Shown here: in pieces, positions 44,869-53,565 of the stretch
Layout of the letters: the number at the start of each line of letters is the position of its first letter
Numbering within the stretch: position 1 is the first letter of the stretch
NCBI RefSeq assembly: GCF_900536025.1
Contig: NZ_UNOZ01000004.1
Span: 143,700 to 207,699, forward strand
Direction: 5' to 3'
DNA: 64,000 bases
DNA from: Pseudomonas reidholzensis
GTDB taxonomy: Bacteria; Pseudomonadota; Gammaproteobacteria; Pseudomonadales; Pseudomonadaceae
Notes under the pieces: model-generated
What the model was told of the DNA's origin: nothing
The model's input: only the letters and a program-made list of their open reading frames with translations
The model's database searches: none
Translations under genes and position numbers: made by a program

Positions 44869-46236
44869 ATGCAAGCGACCAAAAAGACGCATAAACGCTA
44901 CCTGATCCTGTTCATGCTGTTTCTGGTGACCACGATCAACTATGCAGACCGAGCCACCATTGCCATCGCAGGTTCAAGCCTTCAGAAAGACCTAGGTATC
45001 GATGCAGTAACCCTTGGATATATCTTTTCTGCCTTTGGATGGGCTTACGTGGCTGGCCAGATTCCTGGCGGCTGGCTGCTGGACCGGTTCGGTTCAAAAA
45101 ATGTCTATGCGTTCAGTATCTTCACCTGGTCGTTGTTCACTTTGCTGCAGGGCTTTGTCGGCGGGATGCCGGTAGCCTGGGCGGTGGTCACCCTGTTCAC
45201 CCTGCGCTTTCTCGTCGGCTTCGCCGAAGCGCCTTCGTTCCCGGGCAATGCGCGCATCGTCGCAGCGTGGTTCCCTACAGCGGAACGCGGCACTGCATCG
45301 GCGATCTTCAACTCGGCGCAATACTTCGCCACCGCACTGTTCGCCCCGATCATGGGCTGGATCGTGTTCAGCTTCGGCTGGGAGCATGTATTCGTGGTCA
45401 TGGGTGCGCTCGGTATCGTGTTCTCCATGGTCTGGCTGAAGACCATCCACAACCCCAAGCAGCACCCAGGGATCAGCCAGAGTGAACTCGAGTACATCGA
45501 GCAGAATGGCGGCCTGGTCGACATGGACCAGAAACGCGGCAACGACGGCCCGAAATGGGGCTACATCAAACAACTGCTGACCAGCCGGATGCTGCTCGGC
45601 GTCTACCTCGGCCAGTACTGCATCAACGCCATTACCTACTTCTTCCTGACCTGGTTCCCGGTGTACCTGGTGCAGGAGCGTGGGATGACCATCCTCAAGG
45701 CCGGCATCATCGCCTCGTTGCCCGCCATCTGTGGCTTCATCGGCGGCGTGCTGGGTGGGGTCCTGTCGGACTGGCTGCTGCGTCGCGGCAACTCGCTGAC
45801 CTTCTCGCGCAAACTGCCGATCGTCTGCGGCCTGATGCTCTCCACCACCATGGTCTTCTGCAACTATGTTGAGGCTGAATGGATGGTGGTCGGCTTCATG
45901 ACCCTGGCATTCTTCGGCAAAGGCATCGGCGCGCTGGGCTGGGCGGTGGTCGCGGACACTTCACCCAAGCAGATCGCGGGTCTGTCCGGGGGCCTGTTCA
46001 ACACCTTCGGCAACATCGCCTCGATCACCACACCGATCGTCATCGGCTACATCATCAGCGCCACCGGCTCGTTCAAGTGGGCCCTGGTGTACGTCGGCGC
46101 CAACGCCCTGGTAGCGGTGTTCAGCTACCTGGTGATCGTCGGCCCGATCAAGCGGATCGAGCTGCGTGACGTGCCCAATGACGAACCGCTTGCGACGCCA
46201 CCGGCCAGCAACCAACTGGCCAGCTCGCGCCACTGA
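44869..46236 (+). CDS. MFS glucarate/galactarate transporter (GudP/GarP type)
   Basis: The 455-residue major facilitator of the anion:cation symporter family starts MQATKKTHKRYLILFMLFLVTTINYADRATIAIAG. It has the usual GWAYVAGQIPGGWLLDRFGSKN, RFLVGFAEAPSFPGNARIVAAWFPTAERG and GLSGGLFNTFGNIASITTPIVIGYI, with 12 predicted helices. It is the importer for the hexarates degraded by its neighbours. The ATG at 44869 follows GTGGGAG. A CCGGAGC/GCTCCGG hairpin lies in the ~100-base gap after kdgD. Confidence 0.92.
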   Translation: MQATKKTHKRYLILFMLFLVTTINYADRATIAIAGSSLQKDLGIDAVTLGYIFSAFGWAYVAGQIPGGWLLDRFGSKNVYAFSIFTWSLFTLLQGFVGGMPVAWAVVTLFTLRFLVGFAEAPSFPGNARIVAAWFPTAERGTASAIFNSAQYFATALFAPIMGWIVFSFGWEHVFVVMGALGIVFSMVWLKTIHNPKQHPGISQSELEYIEQNGGLVDMDQKRGNDGPKWGYIKQLLTSRMLLGVYLGQYCINAITYFFLTWFPVYLVQERGMTILKAGIIASLPAICGFIGGVLGGVLSDWLLRRGNSLTFSRKLPIVCGLMLSTTMVFCNYVEAEWMVVGFMTLAFFGKGIGALGWAVVADTSPKQIAGLSGGLFNTFGNIASITTPIVIGYIISATGSFKWALVYVGANALVAVFSYLVIVGPIKRIELRDVPNDEPLATPPASNQLASSRH

Positions 46237-46313
46237 GTGAACACGCCTGCGCCGACTGACCGAGGCGCAGGCGTTTGTACCAAGCCTGATAGAACTACAA
46301 GAAGGGCCTGACC

Positions 46314-47867
46314 ATGCAGTTGATCGAACATTCCGACTCGCCCCGCTACGTCCGCCTGCACGACGACGACAATGTGGTCGTCGTGGTCAATGACGGCGGC
46401 CTGGGCGAAGGCGCCCGCTTCGCCGACGGCCTGACCCTGGTCGAAGGGGTCCCGCAGAGCCACAAGGTCGCCACCGTCGACATCCTCAAAGATCAGCCGG
46501 TACGCCGCTACGGGCAGATCATCGGCTACGCCCTGGAAGACCTGCGCAAAGGCAGCTGGGTCCAGGAGAGCCAGCTGGCCATGCCGGCCGCACCCGAGCT
46601 GGACAGCCTGCCGCGTTGTGACGCCGTACCCGACCCTCTGCCGCCGCTGGAGGGTTTTACCTTTGAGGGCTACCGCAACGCCGACGGCACCGTTGGCACG
46701 CGTAACATCCTCGGCATCACCACCACCGTGCAGTGCGTGACCGGCGTGCTCGACCATGCGGTCAAGCGCATCCGCGACGAACTGCTGCCCAGATACCCCA
46801 ACGTCGACGACGTGGTCGCCCTCACCCACAGCTACGGCTGCGGCGTGGCGATCAACGCCCGCGATGCCTATATCCCGATCCGCACCGTACGCAACCTGGC
46901 GCGCAACCCCAACCTGGGCGGCGAAGCGCTGGTCATCAGCCTTGGCTGCGAGAAGTTGCAAGCCGGCCAGGTGATGCACGACAACGACCCGTCGGTCGAC
47001 CTCAGCGAGCCTTGGCTGTACCGCCTGCAGGATGCCAGCCTGGGCTTTGTCGAGATGATCGAGCAGATCATGGCGCTGGCCGAAACGCGCCTGATCAAGC
47101 TCGACCAGCGTCGCCGCGAAACCGTGCCCGCCAGCGAGCTGATCCTGGGCATGCAATGTGGCGGCAGCGATGCCTTCTCCGGCATCACCGCCAACCCGGC
47201 GCTGGGCTATGCCTCCGACCTGCTGGTCCGCGCCGGCGCCACCGTGCTGTTCTCGGAAGTCACCGAAGTGCGTGACGCCATCTACATGCTCACCTCACGC
47301 GCGGAAAACCCGGCCGTCGCCGACGCGCTGGTGCGCGAGATGGACTGGTACGACCGTTACCTGGAACAAGGCGCGGCGGACCGCAGTGCCAATACCACGC
47401 CGGGCAACAAGAAAGGCGGCCTGTCGAACATCGTCGAGAAGTCCCTCGGCTCGATCGTCAAGTCGGGCAGCGGCGCTATTCAAGGCGTGGTCGGCCCGGG
47501 CGAGCGCATCGAGCGCAAGGGCCTGATCTTCTGCGCCACACCGGCCAGTGACTTTGTCTGCGGCACGCTGCAGCTGGCGGCCGGGATGAACCTGCACGTG
47601 TTCACCACCGGCCGCGGCACGCCGTATGGCCTGGCCATGGCACCGGTGGTCAAGGTCTGTACTCGCACCGAGCTTGCCCAGCGCTGGCCCGACCTCATCG
47701 ACATCGACGCCGGGCGCATCGCCAGCGGCCGGGCAACCATCGAGGAGCTGGGCTGGGAGTTGTTCCACTACTATCTGGACGTCGCCAGCGGCCGCAAGCA
47801 GACCTGGGCCGAAAAGCACAAATTGCACAACGACATCACCCTGTTCAATCCCGCGCCGATTACCTGA
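46314..47867 (+). CDS. garD: Galactarate dehydratase GarD
   Basis: The 517-residue UxaA-family protein has a small N-terminal SAF domain (residues ~1-100). A large catalytic region follows with NTVGTRN-like [74 protein letters not shown] and [21 protein letters not shown]. It removes water from galactarate to give 5-keto-4-deoxyglucarate, the KdgD substrate. Related altronate dehydratases look similar, but the operon favours galactarate. No separate glucarate dehydratase (gudD) is present. Confidence 0.92.
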   Translation: MQLIEHSDSPRYVRLHDDDNVVVVVNDGGLGEGARFADGLTLVEGVPQSHKVATVDILKDQPVRRYGQIIGYALEDLRKGSWVQESQLAMPAAPELDSLPRCDAVPDPLPPLEGFTFEGYRNADGTVGTRNILGITTTVQCVTGVLDHAVKRIRDELLPRYPNVDDVVALTHSYGCGVAINARDAYIPIRTVRNLARNPNLGGEALVISLGCEKLQAGQVMHDNDPSVDLSEPWLYRLQDASLGFVEMIEQIMALAETRLIKLDQRRRETVPASELILGMQCGGSDAFSGITANPALGYASDLLVRAGATVLFSEVTEVRDAIYMLTSRAENPAVADALVREMDWYDRYLEQGAADRSANTTPGNKKGGLSNIVEKSLGSIVKSGSGAIQGVVGPGERIERKGLIFCATPASDFVCGTLQLAAGMNLHVFTTGRGTPYGLAMAPVVKVCTRTELAQRWPDLIDIDAGRIASGRATIEELGWELFHYYLDVASGRKQTWAEKHKLHNDITLFNPAPIT

Positions 47868-47914
47868 ACACCGGTATCGACGCCTGCTCACTTACCTTTC
47901 CACAGGAGCACACA

Positions 47915-49495
47915 ATGCCTGAGATCCTCGGCCACAACTTCATCGCCGGCCAGCGCAGCGCCGCCGGCCCGAAACGCCTGCAGAGCCTCGACGCCACCAG
48001 CGGCGAAGCCCTGCCCTACAGCTTCGCCCAGGCCACCGAAGGCGAAGTGGACCAGGCCGCCCGCGCAGCCGCCGGCGCCTTTGTCGAATTCCGCCAGCTG
48101 CCGCCAGCGCGCCGTGCCGAGTTCCTCGACGCCATCGCCGCGGAACTGGACGAGCTGGACGACGCCTTCGTCGCCATCGTCTGCCGTGAAACCGCCCTGC
48201 CCGCCGCCCGTATCCAGGGCGAGCGCGGCCGTACCAGCGGCCAGATGCGTTTGTTCGCCCAGGTCCTGCGCCGCGGCGACTTCCTCGGCGCGCGCATCGA
48301 CCAGGCCCTGCCTGATCGCCAGCCGCTACCACGCGTCGACCTGCGCCAACTGCGCATCGGCGTCGGCCCGGTCGCCGTGTTTGGCGCCAGCAACTTCCCG
48401 CTGGCCTTCTCCACCGCCGGTGGCGACACCGCCGCGGCCCTGGCCGCCGGCTGCCCGGTAGTGGTCAAGGCGCACAGCGGCCACATGGCCACCGCCGACC
48501 TGGTCGGCTGCGCCATCAACCGCGCCGCCGAGCGTACCGGCATGCCCAAGGGCGTGTTCAACATGGTCTTCGGCGGTGGCGTCGGTGAGTGGCTGGTCAA
48601 GCACCCGGCGATCCAGGCAGTGGGCTTCACCGGTTCGCTCAAAGGCGGCGACGCGCTGTGCCGCATGGCCGCCGAGCGTCCGCAGCCAATCCCGGTGTTC
48701 GCCGAGATGTCCAGCATCAACCCGGTGATCATCCTGCCGGGCGCGCTGGCCAAGCGTGGCGAAACCATCGCCCGTGAGCTGGCCGGTTCGGTCTGCCTCG
48801 GCGCCGGCCAGTTCTGCACCAACCCGGGCCTGGTGATCGGCCTGCAGTCGGCCGAGTTCAGCACCTTGCTGGCCAATGTCGGCCAGGCACTGGACGCTCA
48901 GGCGGGCCAGACCCTGCTCAACGCCGGTGGCCTGCGCAGCTACGTCAGCGGCCTCGAGCACCTGCAGGCACACGCGGGCATCGAGCACCTGGCAGGCCAG
49001 CCGCAGGAAGGCGCACAAGCCCGTGCCCAGCTGTTCAAGGCGGACGCCCGCTTGCTGATCGACGCTGACCCACTGCTGCAGGAAGAAGTGTTCGGCCCTA
49101 CCACCGTGGCGGTCGAGGTCAAGGACAACGCTCAACTGCGCGACGCCCTGCTGGGCCTGCGCGGCCAGCTGACGGCGACGCTGATCGGCGAGCCGGAAGA
49201 CTTCGAAGCGTTCGCCTGGCTGGTGCCGCTGCTGGAAGAGAAAGTCGGGCGGATCCTGGTCAACGGGTACCCGACCGGTGTCGAGGTGTGCGATGCGATG
49301 GTGCATGGCGGGCCGTACCCGGCGACGTCCGATGCGCGTGGGACGTCGGTGGGCACCTTGGCCATCGATCGCTTCCTGCGGCCGGTGTGCTACCAGAACT
49401 ACCCGCAGGTGCTGCTGCCTGAGGCGCTCAAGGACAGCAACCCGCTGGGGCTGCGGCGCTTGGTCAATGGGCAGTGGAGTGAAGGCTCGCTGTGA
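47915..49495 (+). CDS. 2,5-dioxovalerate (alpha-ketoglutarate semialdehyde) dehydrogenase
   Basis: The 526-residue aldehyde dehydrogenase has GPVAVFGASNFPLAFSTAGGDTAAALAAGCPVVVKAHSGH (cofactor binding), VGFTGSLKGG, catalytic Glu in VFAEMSSINPVI, catalytic Cys in GAGQFCTNPGLV and EEVFGPTTV. It is of the KGSADH type that oxidises the KdgD product to 2-oxoglutarate with NAD(P)+, linking the hexarate pathway to the TCA cycle. The ATG at 47915 follows CAGGAG. It is the last gene of the kdgD operon and has a terminator after it. Confidence 0.93.
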   Translation: MPEILGHNFIAGQRSAAGPKRLQSLDATSGEALPYSFAQATEGEVDQAARAAAGAFVEFRQLPPARRAEFLDAIAAELDELDDAFVAIVCRETALPAARIQGERGRTSGQMRLFAQVLRRGDFLGARIDQALPDRQPLPRVDLRQLRIGVGPVAVFGASNFPLAFSTAGGDTAAALAAGCPVVVKAHSGHMATADLVGCAINRAAERTGMPKGVFNMVFGGGVGEWLVKHPAIQAVGFTGSLKGGDALCRMAAERPQPIPVFAEMSSINPVIILPGALAKRGETIARELAGSVCLGAGQFCTNPGLVIGLQSAEFSTLLANVGQALDAQAGQTLLNAGGLRSYVSGLEHLQAHAGIEHLAGQPQEGAQARAQLFKADARLLIDADPLLQEEVFGPTTVAVEVKDNAQLRDALLGLRGQLTATLIGEPEDFEAFAWLVPLLEEKVGRILVNGYPTGVEVCDAMVHGGPYPATSDARGTSVGTLAIDRFLRPVCYQNYPQVLLPEALKDSNPLGLRRLVNGQWSEGSL

Positions 49496-49537
49496 TGCTC
49501 GACGGATAGGTTTACGCCTGTTCGTCTAGGCCTCGAG

Positions 49538-49569
49538 GCGCCTGGTGCACTGCATCAGGCGCTTTTTTA
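49538..49569 (+). terminator. Intrinsic terminator of the kdgD-garD-KGSADH operon
   Basis: The stem GCGCCTGGTGCA-c-TGCATCAGGCGC (one G-T pair) is followed by TTTTTTA. Confidence 0.9.
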
Positions 49570-49580
49570 TGCTTCACGGC

Positions 49581-49616
49581 TTGGGCTTGGGCTTGGGCTT
49601 GGGCTTGGGCTTGGGC
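49581..49616 (+). repeat. Six tandem copies of TTGGGC (G-rich hexanucleotide tract)
   Basis: Six perfect TTGGGC units, preceded by c and followed by ttgc, lie 11 bases before repeat copy B. The plus strand has six GGG runs with three-base CTT spacers, a pattern able to form a G-quadruplex and prone to slippage. Confidence 0.9.
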
Positions 49617-49627
49617 TTGCAGATTGT

Positions 49628-50427
49628 GGGCTTATCCATTCGATGTGCGGGCGCTTATGGCCCCTTCCGCCCTTACGGCGGGTCACTTTTTTTCTTGGAA
49701 AAAAGTAACCAAAAACCGCCGGCTCCCACATACGGCCCTCCGCTGCGCTGCGGGTTCCCTCACTCCGGCCTTGCTCCCGCGAGGACCGGGCTGTACGGGC
49801 CTTCCTGGCCCGCAGCCCTTGCCGGCCTTCCTGGCCGTCACCCCGCTCCGCAAGACCTCCGTTCGGCCTCCTGAGGTCGCCAAGTTAGGGGTGGTGCCTG
49901 GGCTGGCGTTATCTTCGATAGTGGCAATGGTGGTGGATAGCTTGACCTCTTCGCGGGTAAACCCGCTCCCACAGGGACCGCAGTGGCCTTACAGTCAGCA
50001 GAGAACCTGTGGGAGCGGGCTTGCCCGCGAAGAGGCCGGAACTGCCCATGCAAATTCTGGCGCTGACACGCTGTACCGCCCTTATAAACCAGCGAGAGCG
50101 CAGCGATTCGCCAGCCGTTGCCCTGGCCCTTGATCTGGCTTTTGATCTGGCTCGTGATCTTGATCTACTGCGACTTCAGGAGGCCGAACGGAGGTCTTGC
50201 GAAGCGAGGTGACGGCCAGGAAGGCCGGCAAGGGCTGCGGGCCAGGAAGGCCCGTACAGCCCGGTCCTCGCGGGAGCAAGACCGGAGTGAGGGAACCCGC
50301 AGCGCAGCGAAGGGCCGGATGTAGGAGCAAAGAATTTTTTGGTTACTTTTTTTTTCGACTGAAAAAAAGTGACCCGCTGTAAAAGCGGAAGGGGCCAGTA
50401 GCCCCACCACAACCAATGGATAAGCCC
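49628..50427. repeat. Large inverted-repeat element, copy B (inverted relative to copy A)
   Basis: The ~800-bp element is bounded by GGGCTTATCC (49628) and GGATAAGCCC (ending 50427). Its left arm and centre (49628-50130) match the reverse complement of the right part of copy A with only scattered differences; the first ~250 bases differ at very few sites. Its right arm (50170-50427) matches the left arm of copy A in reverse, but its outer end has decayed (gacccgctgtaaaagcgg in place of the GGCGG/CCGCC stem). The centre holds a REP pair (49945-50037) and the GCCAGATCAAAG-type tandem repeat. No transposase frame is present. Confidence 0.9.
49945..50037. repeat. REP pair nested in repeat copy B
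   Basis: Facing REP units (tcgcgggtaaacccgctcc and gagcgggcttgcccgcga) are separated by ~35 bases, at the same relative place as in copy A. Confidence 0.88.
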
Positions 50428-50473
50428 ACCACTCCCCCACCCCCTAAAAAACACCTCACACCCCCGAGCAAAA

Positions 50474-50490
50474 TTGGCCCGGCTCTTGCT
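50474..50490 (+). promoter_or_regulatory. Sigma54 (RpoN) promoter of the nitrate transporter gene
   Basis: TTGGCCCGGCTCTTGCT matches TGGCACG-N4-TTGCW at 11 of 12 fixed positions with the required 10-base GG-to-GC spacing. The predicted start, near 50501, is just upstream of the first leader hairpin (50505). It lies only 46 bases from the end of repeat copy B, and I see no NtrC site in that interval. Confidence 0.8.
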
Positions 50491-50504
50491 CACTAAATCC
50501 CCCA

Positions 50505-50546
50505 GGTAGCCAACGGCGGTTGCCCCCCTTACCGACAAAGACGTCG
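50505..50546 (+). promoter_or_regulatory. ANTAR-type (NasT target) twin hexaloop leader RNA
   Basis: Hairpin P1 is GGTAGCC-AACGGC-GGTTGCC (50505-50524) and hairpin P2 is CGAC-AAAGAC-GTCG (50533-50546). Both loops are six bases with A at position 1 and G at position 4, the signature bound by ANTAR antiterminators. The 3' side of P2 is also part of the 5' arm of the terminator that follows, so protein binding to P1-P2 would prevent the terminator. NasT is the known ANTAR protein controlling nitrate assimilation in pseudomonads; nasS/nasT are not in this window. Confidence 0.78.
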
Positions 50547-50589
50547 CTCCCCCCTCCACCCACGTGGACCGGGTAGCGGCGTCTTTTTC
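50537..50589 (+). terminator. Regulated leader terminator (attenuator) before the nitrate transporter gene
   Basis: AAAGACGTCGCT (50537-50548) pairs with AGCGGCGTCTTT (50575-50586), twelve pairs with one G-T. An inner TCCAC/GTGGA stem fills the loop and a T-run follows. The 5' arm overlaps ANTAR hairpin P2. Confidence 0.82.
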
Positions 50590-50646
50590 GTTCCGGCCCT
50601 GCGCAGACAGGGCATGACTACCGTTGCAAGCCGCGCGAGGTGTTCG

Positions 50647-51858
50647 ATGAGTACCAGTTTCTGGAAGTCCGGGCATGTGCCCACCCTGTTCGCCGCGTTC
50701 CTCTACTTCGACCTGAGCTTCATGGTCTGGTACCTGCTGGGCCCCATGGCGGTGCAGATCGCCGCTGACCTGCAACTGACCCCGCAACAGCGCGGCCTGA
50801 TGGTCGCCACGCCGATCCTGGCCGGCGCCCTGCTGCGCTTCGGCATGGGCATGCTGGTCGATCGGCTGTCGCCCAAGACCGCCGGCCTGATGGGCCAGGT
50901 GGTGGTGATCGTCGCGCTGGCCTGCGCCTGGTACCTGGGCGTGCACAGCTACGAACAAGCCTTGTTGCTCGGGGTATTCCTCGGCTTCGCCGGCGCCTCG
51001 TTCGCCGTGTCGCTGCCGCTGGCCTCGCAATGGTACCCGCCACAGCATCAAGGCAAGGCGATGGGCATCGCCGGCGCCGGCAACTCCGGCACCGTGTTCG
51101 CCGCCCTGCTGGCACCGGCCCTGGCCGCCGCCTATGGCTGGAACAACGTGTTCGGCTTCGCCCTGATCCCGCTGCTGCTAACCCTGCTGGTGTTTGCCCT
51201 GCTCGCCCGCAATGCACCACAACGGCCCAAACCCAAAGCCATGGCCGACTATTTCAAGGCGCTCGGCGACCGCGACAGCTGGTGGTTCATGTTCTTCTAC
51301 AGCGTGACCTTTGGCGGCTTCATCGGCCTGGCCAGCGCCCTGCCCGGCTACTTCAGCGACCAGTACCAACTGAGCCCGGTCACCGCCGGTTACTACACCG
51401 CCGCCTGCGTGTTCGGCGGCAGCATGATGCGCCCGCTCGGCGGCGCCCTGGCCGACCGTTTTGGCGGCATCCGCACCCTGCTGGGCATGTACGGCGTGGC
51501 CGCGGTATGCATCGCCGCGGTGGGCTTCAACCTGCCCAGTGCGACGGCAGCACTGGCGCTGTTCGTCAGTGCCATGCTCGGTCTGGGCGCCGGCAACGGC
51601 GCGGTGTTCCAACTGGTGCCACAGCGCTTCCGCCAGGAGATCGGCGTGATGACCGGGCTGATCGGCATGGCCGGCGGCATCGGCGGCTTCGTCCTCGCCG
51701 CCGGCCTGGGCATGATCAAGCAACACACCGGTGACTATCAGCTCGGCCTGTGGCTGTTCGCCAGCCTTGGCCTGCTGGCCTGGTTCGGCCTGCACGGCGT
51801 CAAGCAACGCTGGCGCACCACCTGGGGCTCGGCCGCAGTGACTGCGGCGCGGGTCTGA
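50647..51858 (+). CDS. nasA: MFS nitrate/nitrite transporter (NarK/NasA type)
   Basis: The 403-residue transporter of the nitrate-nitrite porter family has FAAFLYFDLSFMVWYLLGPMAVQIAADL, the nitrate signature-like GFAGASFAVSLPLASQWYPPQHQGKAMGIAGAGNSG and the second GLGAGNGAVFQLVPQRF with GLIGMAGGIGGFVLA. Twelve helices are predicted. It imports nitrate for assimilation. The ATG at 50647 (MSTSFWKSGH) follows GCGAGG, about 60 bases after the leader terminator. The kinase-phosphatase gene starts nine bases after its stop. Confidence 0.92.
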   Translation: MSTSFWKSGHVPTLFAAFLYFDLSFMVWYLLGPMAVQIAADLQLTPQQRGLMVATPILAGALLRFGMGMLVDRLSPKTAGLMGQVVVIVALACAWYLGVHSYEQALLLGVFLGFAGASFAVSLPLASQWYPPQHQGKAMGIAGAGNSGTVFAALLAPALAAAYGWNNVFGFALIPLLLTLLVFALLARNAPQRPKPKAMADYFKALGDRDSWWFMFFYSVTFGGFIGLASALPGYFSDQYQLSPVTAGYYTAACVFGGSMMRPLGGALADRFGGIRTLLGMYGVAAVCIAAVGFNLPSATAALALFVSAMLGLGAGNGAVFQLVPQRFRQEIGVMTGLIGMAGGIGGFVLAAGLGMIKQHTGDYQLGLWLFASLGLLAWFGLHGVKQRWRTTWGSAAVTAARV

Positions 51859-51867
51859 GGCCGACTG

Positions 51868-53538
51868 ATGAGCCTGCACCTGAGCTTCGCCCACGCCACT
51901 GCCACCGGCCCGCGCAGCGAGAACCAGGACGCCCTGCGCCTGGTCACGCCAGCGCCGGAGCTGGCCGCCAGCAAGGGCTACCTGTTCGCCCTCGCCGACG
52001 GCGTCAGCCAGTGCGCCGACGGTGGCCTGGCGGCGCGGGCCAGCCTGCAGGCGCTGGCCCTGGACTACTACGCCACGCCCGCCACCTGGGCAGTGGCGCA
52101 GGCACTGGATCGCCTGCTGCTGGCGCAAAACCGCTGGCTGCGCGCCCAGGGCAGCGGCCAACCGCTGCTGACCACCCTCAGTGCGCTGGTCATGCGCGGG
52201 CAGCGCTTTACCCTCGCCCACGTCGGCGACTGCCGCGCCTATCGCTGGGCCGACGGGCGCCTGCAATGCCTGAGCGAGGACCACGTCTGGGACCAGCCCG
52301 GCATGCAGCACGTGCTCAAGCGCGCCCTGGGCCTGGACCAGCACCTGCTGGTCGACTACCTGGAAGGTGAACTGGCTGCCGGAGAAGCGTTCCTGCTGGT
52401 CAGTGACGGTGTCTGGGCCAGCCTTGGCGACCAGGCCATTCTGACCATCCTGCGCGAGCAGCCCGACCTGCAGCAGGCCGCCGACACCCTGGTGGCCAGC
52501 GCCCACCACCGTGGCAGCCAGGACAACGCCAGCGCCGTGTTGGTGCGTGTCGACCAGCTGGGCCCGGCCAACCTGGGCGACACCCTGGCGCAATTGCAGC
52601 AATGGCCGGTGCCCGGCCCGTTGCGCGCCGAGCAACTGATCGACGGTTGGCGGGTCGCGGCGCAGCTGTCGCGCAGCCGCCAGTCGTTGCTGTACCGGGT
52701 GCATGACGCGCAGTCCCAGCCGTGGCTGCTGAAAACCCTGCCGAGCGGTCACGAAACACAGCCCGGCGCCGTGCAACGGCTGCTGCAGGAAGAGTGGTTC
52801 CTACGCCGCGTGGCGGGCCGGCACTTCCCCGAGGTGCATGCGGCCACTCACCGCCAGCACCTGTACTACCTGATGCGCGAATACCCTGGGCAAACCCTGG
52901 CCAGCCTGCTGGCCGAACACGGCCCGCTGCCGCTCGCGCAGTGGCTGGAGATCGCCCGGCAGCTGCTTCAGGCGGTTGGCGTGCTGCACCGGCGCAACCT
53001 GCTGCACCGCGATATCAAGCCCGACAACCTGCACCTGGGCAGCGACGGCCAGGTGCGCCTGCTCGACTTCGGCCTGGCGTACTGCCCGGGGCTGTGCGAG
53101 GACACCGCGCACGAACTGCCCGGCACGCCCTCGTTCATCGCCCCGGAAGCCTTCGACGGGCAACCCCCCAGCCCACGCCAGGACCTCTATGCCGCAGGCG
53201 TGACGCTGTACCAGCTGCTCACCGGGCACTACCCCTACGGCGAAATCGAAGCGTTCCAGCGACCGCGCTTTACCAGCCCGGTGAGCCCCGCCCGCTATCG
53301 CCCCGACCTGCCGGAGTGGCTGCAACACAACCTCGAACAGGCCGTGGCCGCCAACCCTGCCCAACGCTTCGAAACCGCCGAGCAGTGGTTGCTGCTGCTC
53401 GAACGTGGCGAGTTGCAAGCGCCCGCCGGCCGCCCCCGGCCGCTGCTGGAGCGCGAGCCGTTGAAGGTCTGGCGGACCTTGGCCCTGCTGTCCCTGCTGT
53501 TCAACCTGATACTGCTGTTCGTCCTGTTCAAGGGCTGA
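51868..53538 (+). CDS. Bifunctional PP2C phosphatase / Ser-Thr protein kinase, membrane-anchored
   Basis: The 556-residue protein has an N-terminal PP2C domain (SENQDALRLV, FALADGVSQCADGG, LAHVGDCRAYRWADGRL, LVSDGVWAS, SQDNASAVLVRV; ~1-235). A Hanks-type kinase follows (LLHRDIKPDNLHL with the catalytic Asp near 382, LLDFGLAY, GTPSFIAPEAF, ~255-515), and a C-terminal membrane helix (LALLSLLFNLILLFVLFK). Both enzymes in one chain could add and remove the same phosphate. It sits between the nitrate transporter and SUMT genes, as in the nitrate cluster of P. aeruginosa, so a role in nitrate assimilation is likely but the target is unknown. Confidence 0.92.
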   Translation: MSLHLSFAHATATGPRSENQDALRLVTPAPELAASKGYLFALADGVSQCADGGLAARASLQALALDYYATPATWAVAQALDRLLLAQNRWLRAQGSGQPLLTTLSALVMRGQRFTLAHVGDCRAYRWADGRLQCLSEDHVWDQPGMQHVLKRALGLDQHLLVDYLEGELAAGEAFLLVSDGVWASLGDQAILTILREQPDLQQAADTLVASAHHRGSQDNASAVLVRVDQLGPANLGDTLAQLQQWPVPGPLRAEQLIDGWRVAAQLSRSRQSLLYRVHDAQSQPWLLKTLPSGHETQPGAVQRLLQEEWFLRRVAGRHFPEVHAATHRQHLYYLMREYPGQTLASLLAEHGPLPLAQWLEIARQLLQAVGVLHRRNLLHRDIKPDNLHLGSDGQVRLLDFGLAYCPGLCEDTAHELPGTPSFIAPEAFDGQPPSPRQDLYAAGVTLYQLLTGHYPYGEIEAFQRPRFTSPVSPARYRPDLPEWLQHNLEQAVAANPAQRFETAEQWLLLLERGELQAPAGRPRPLLEREPLKVWRTLALLSLLFNLILLFVLFKG

Positions 53539-53565
53539 GCGGCGCTGCTGATGAGGAACGCCCCA

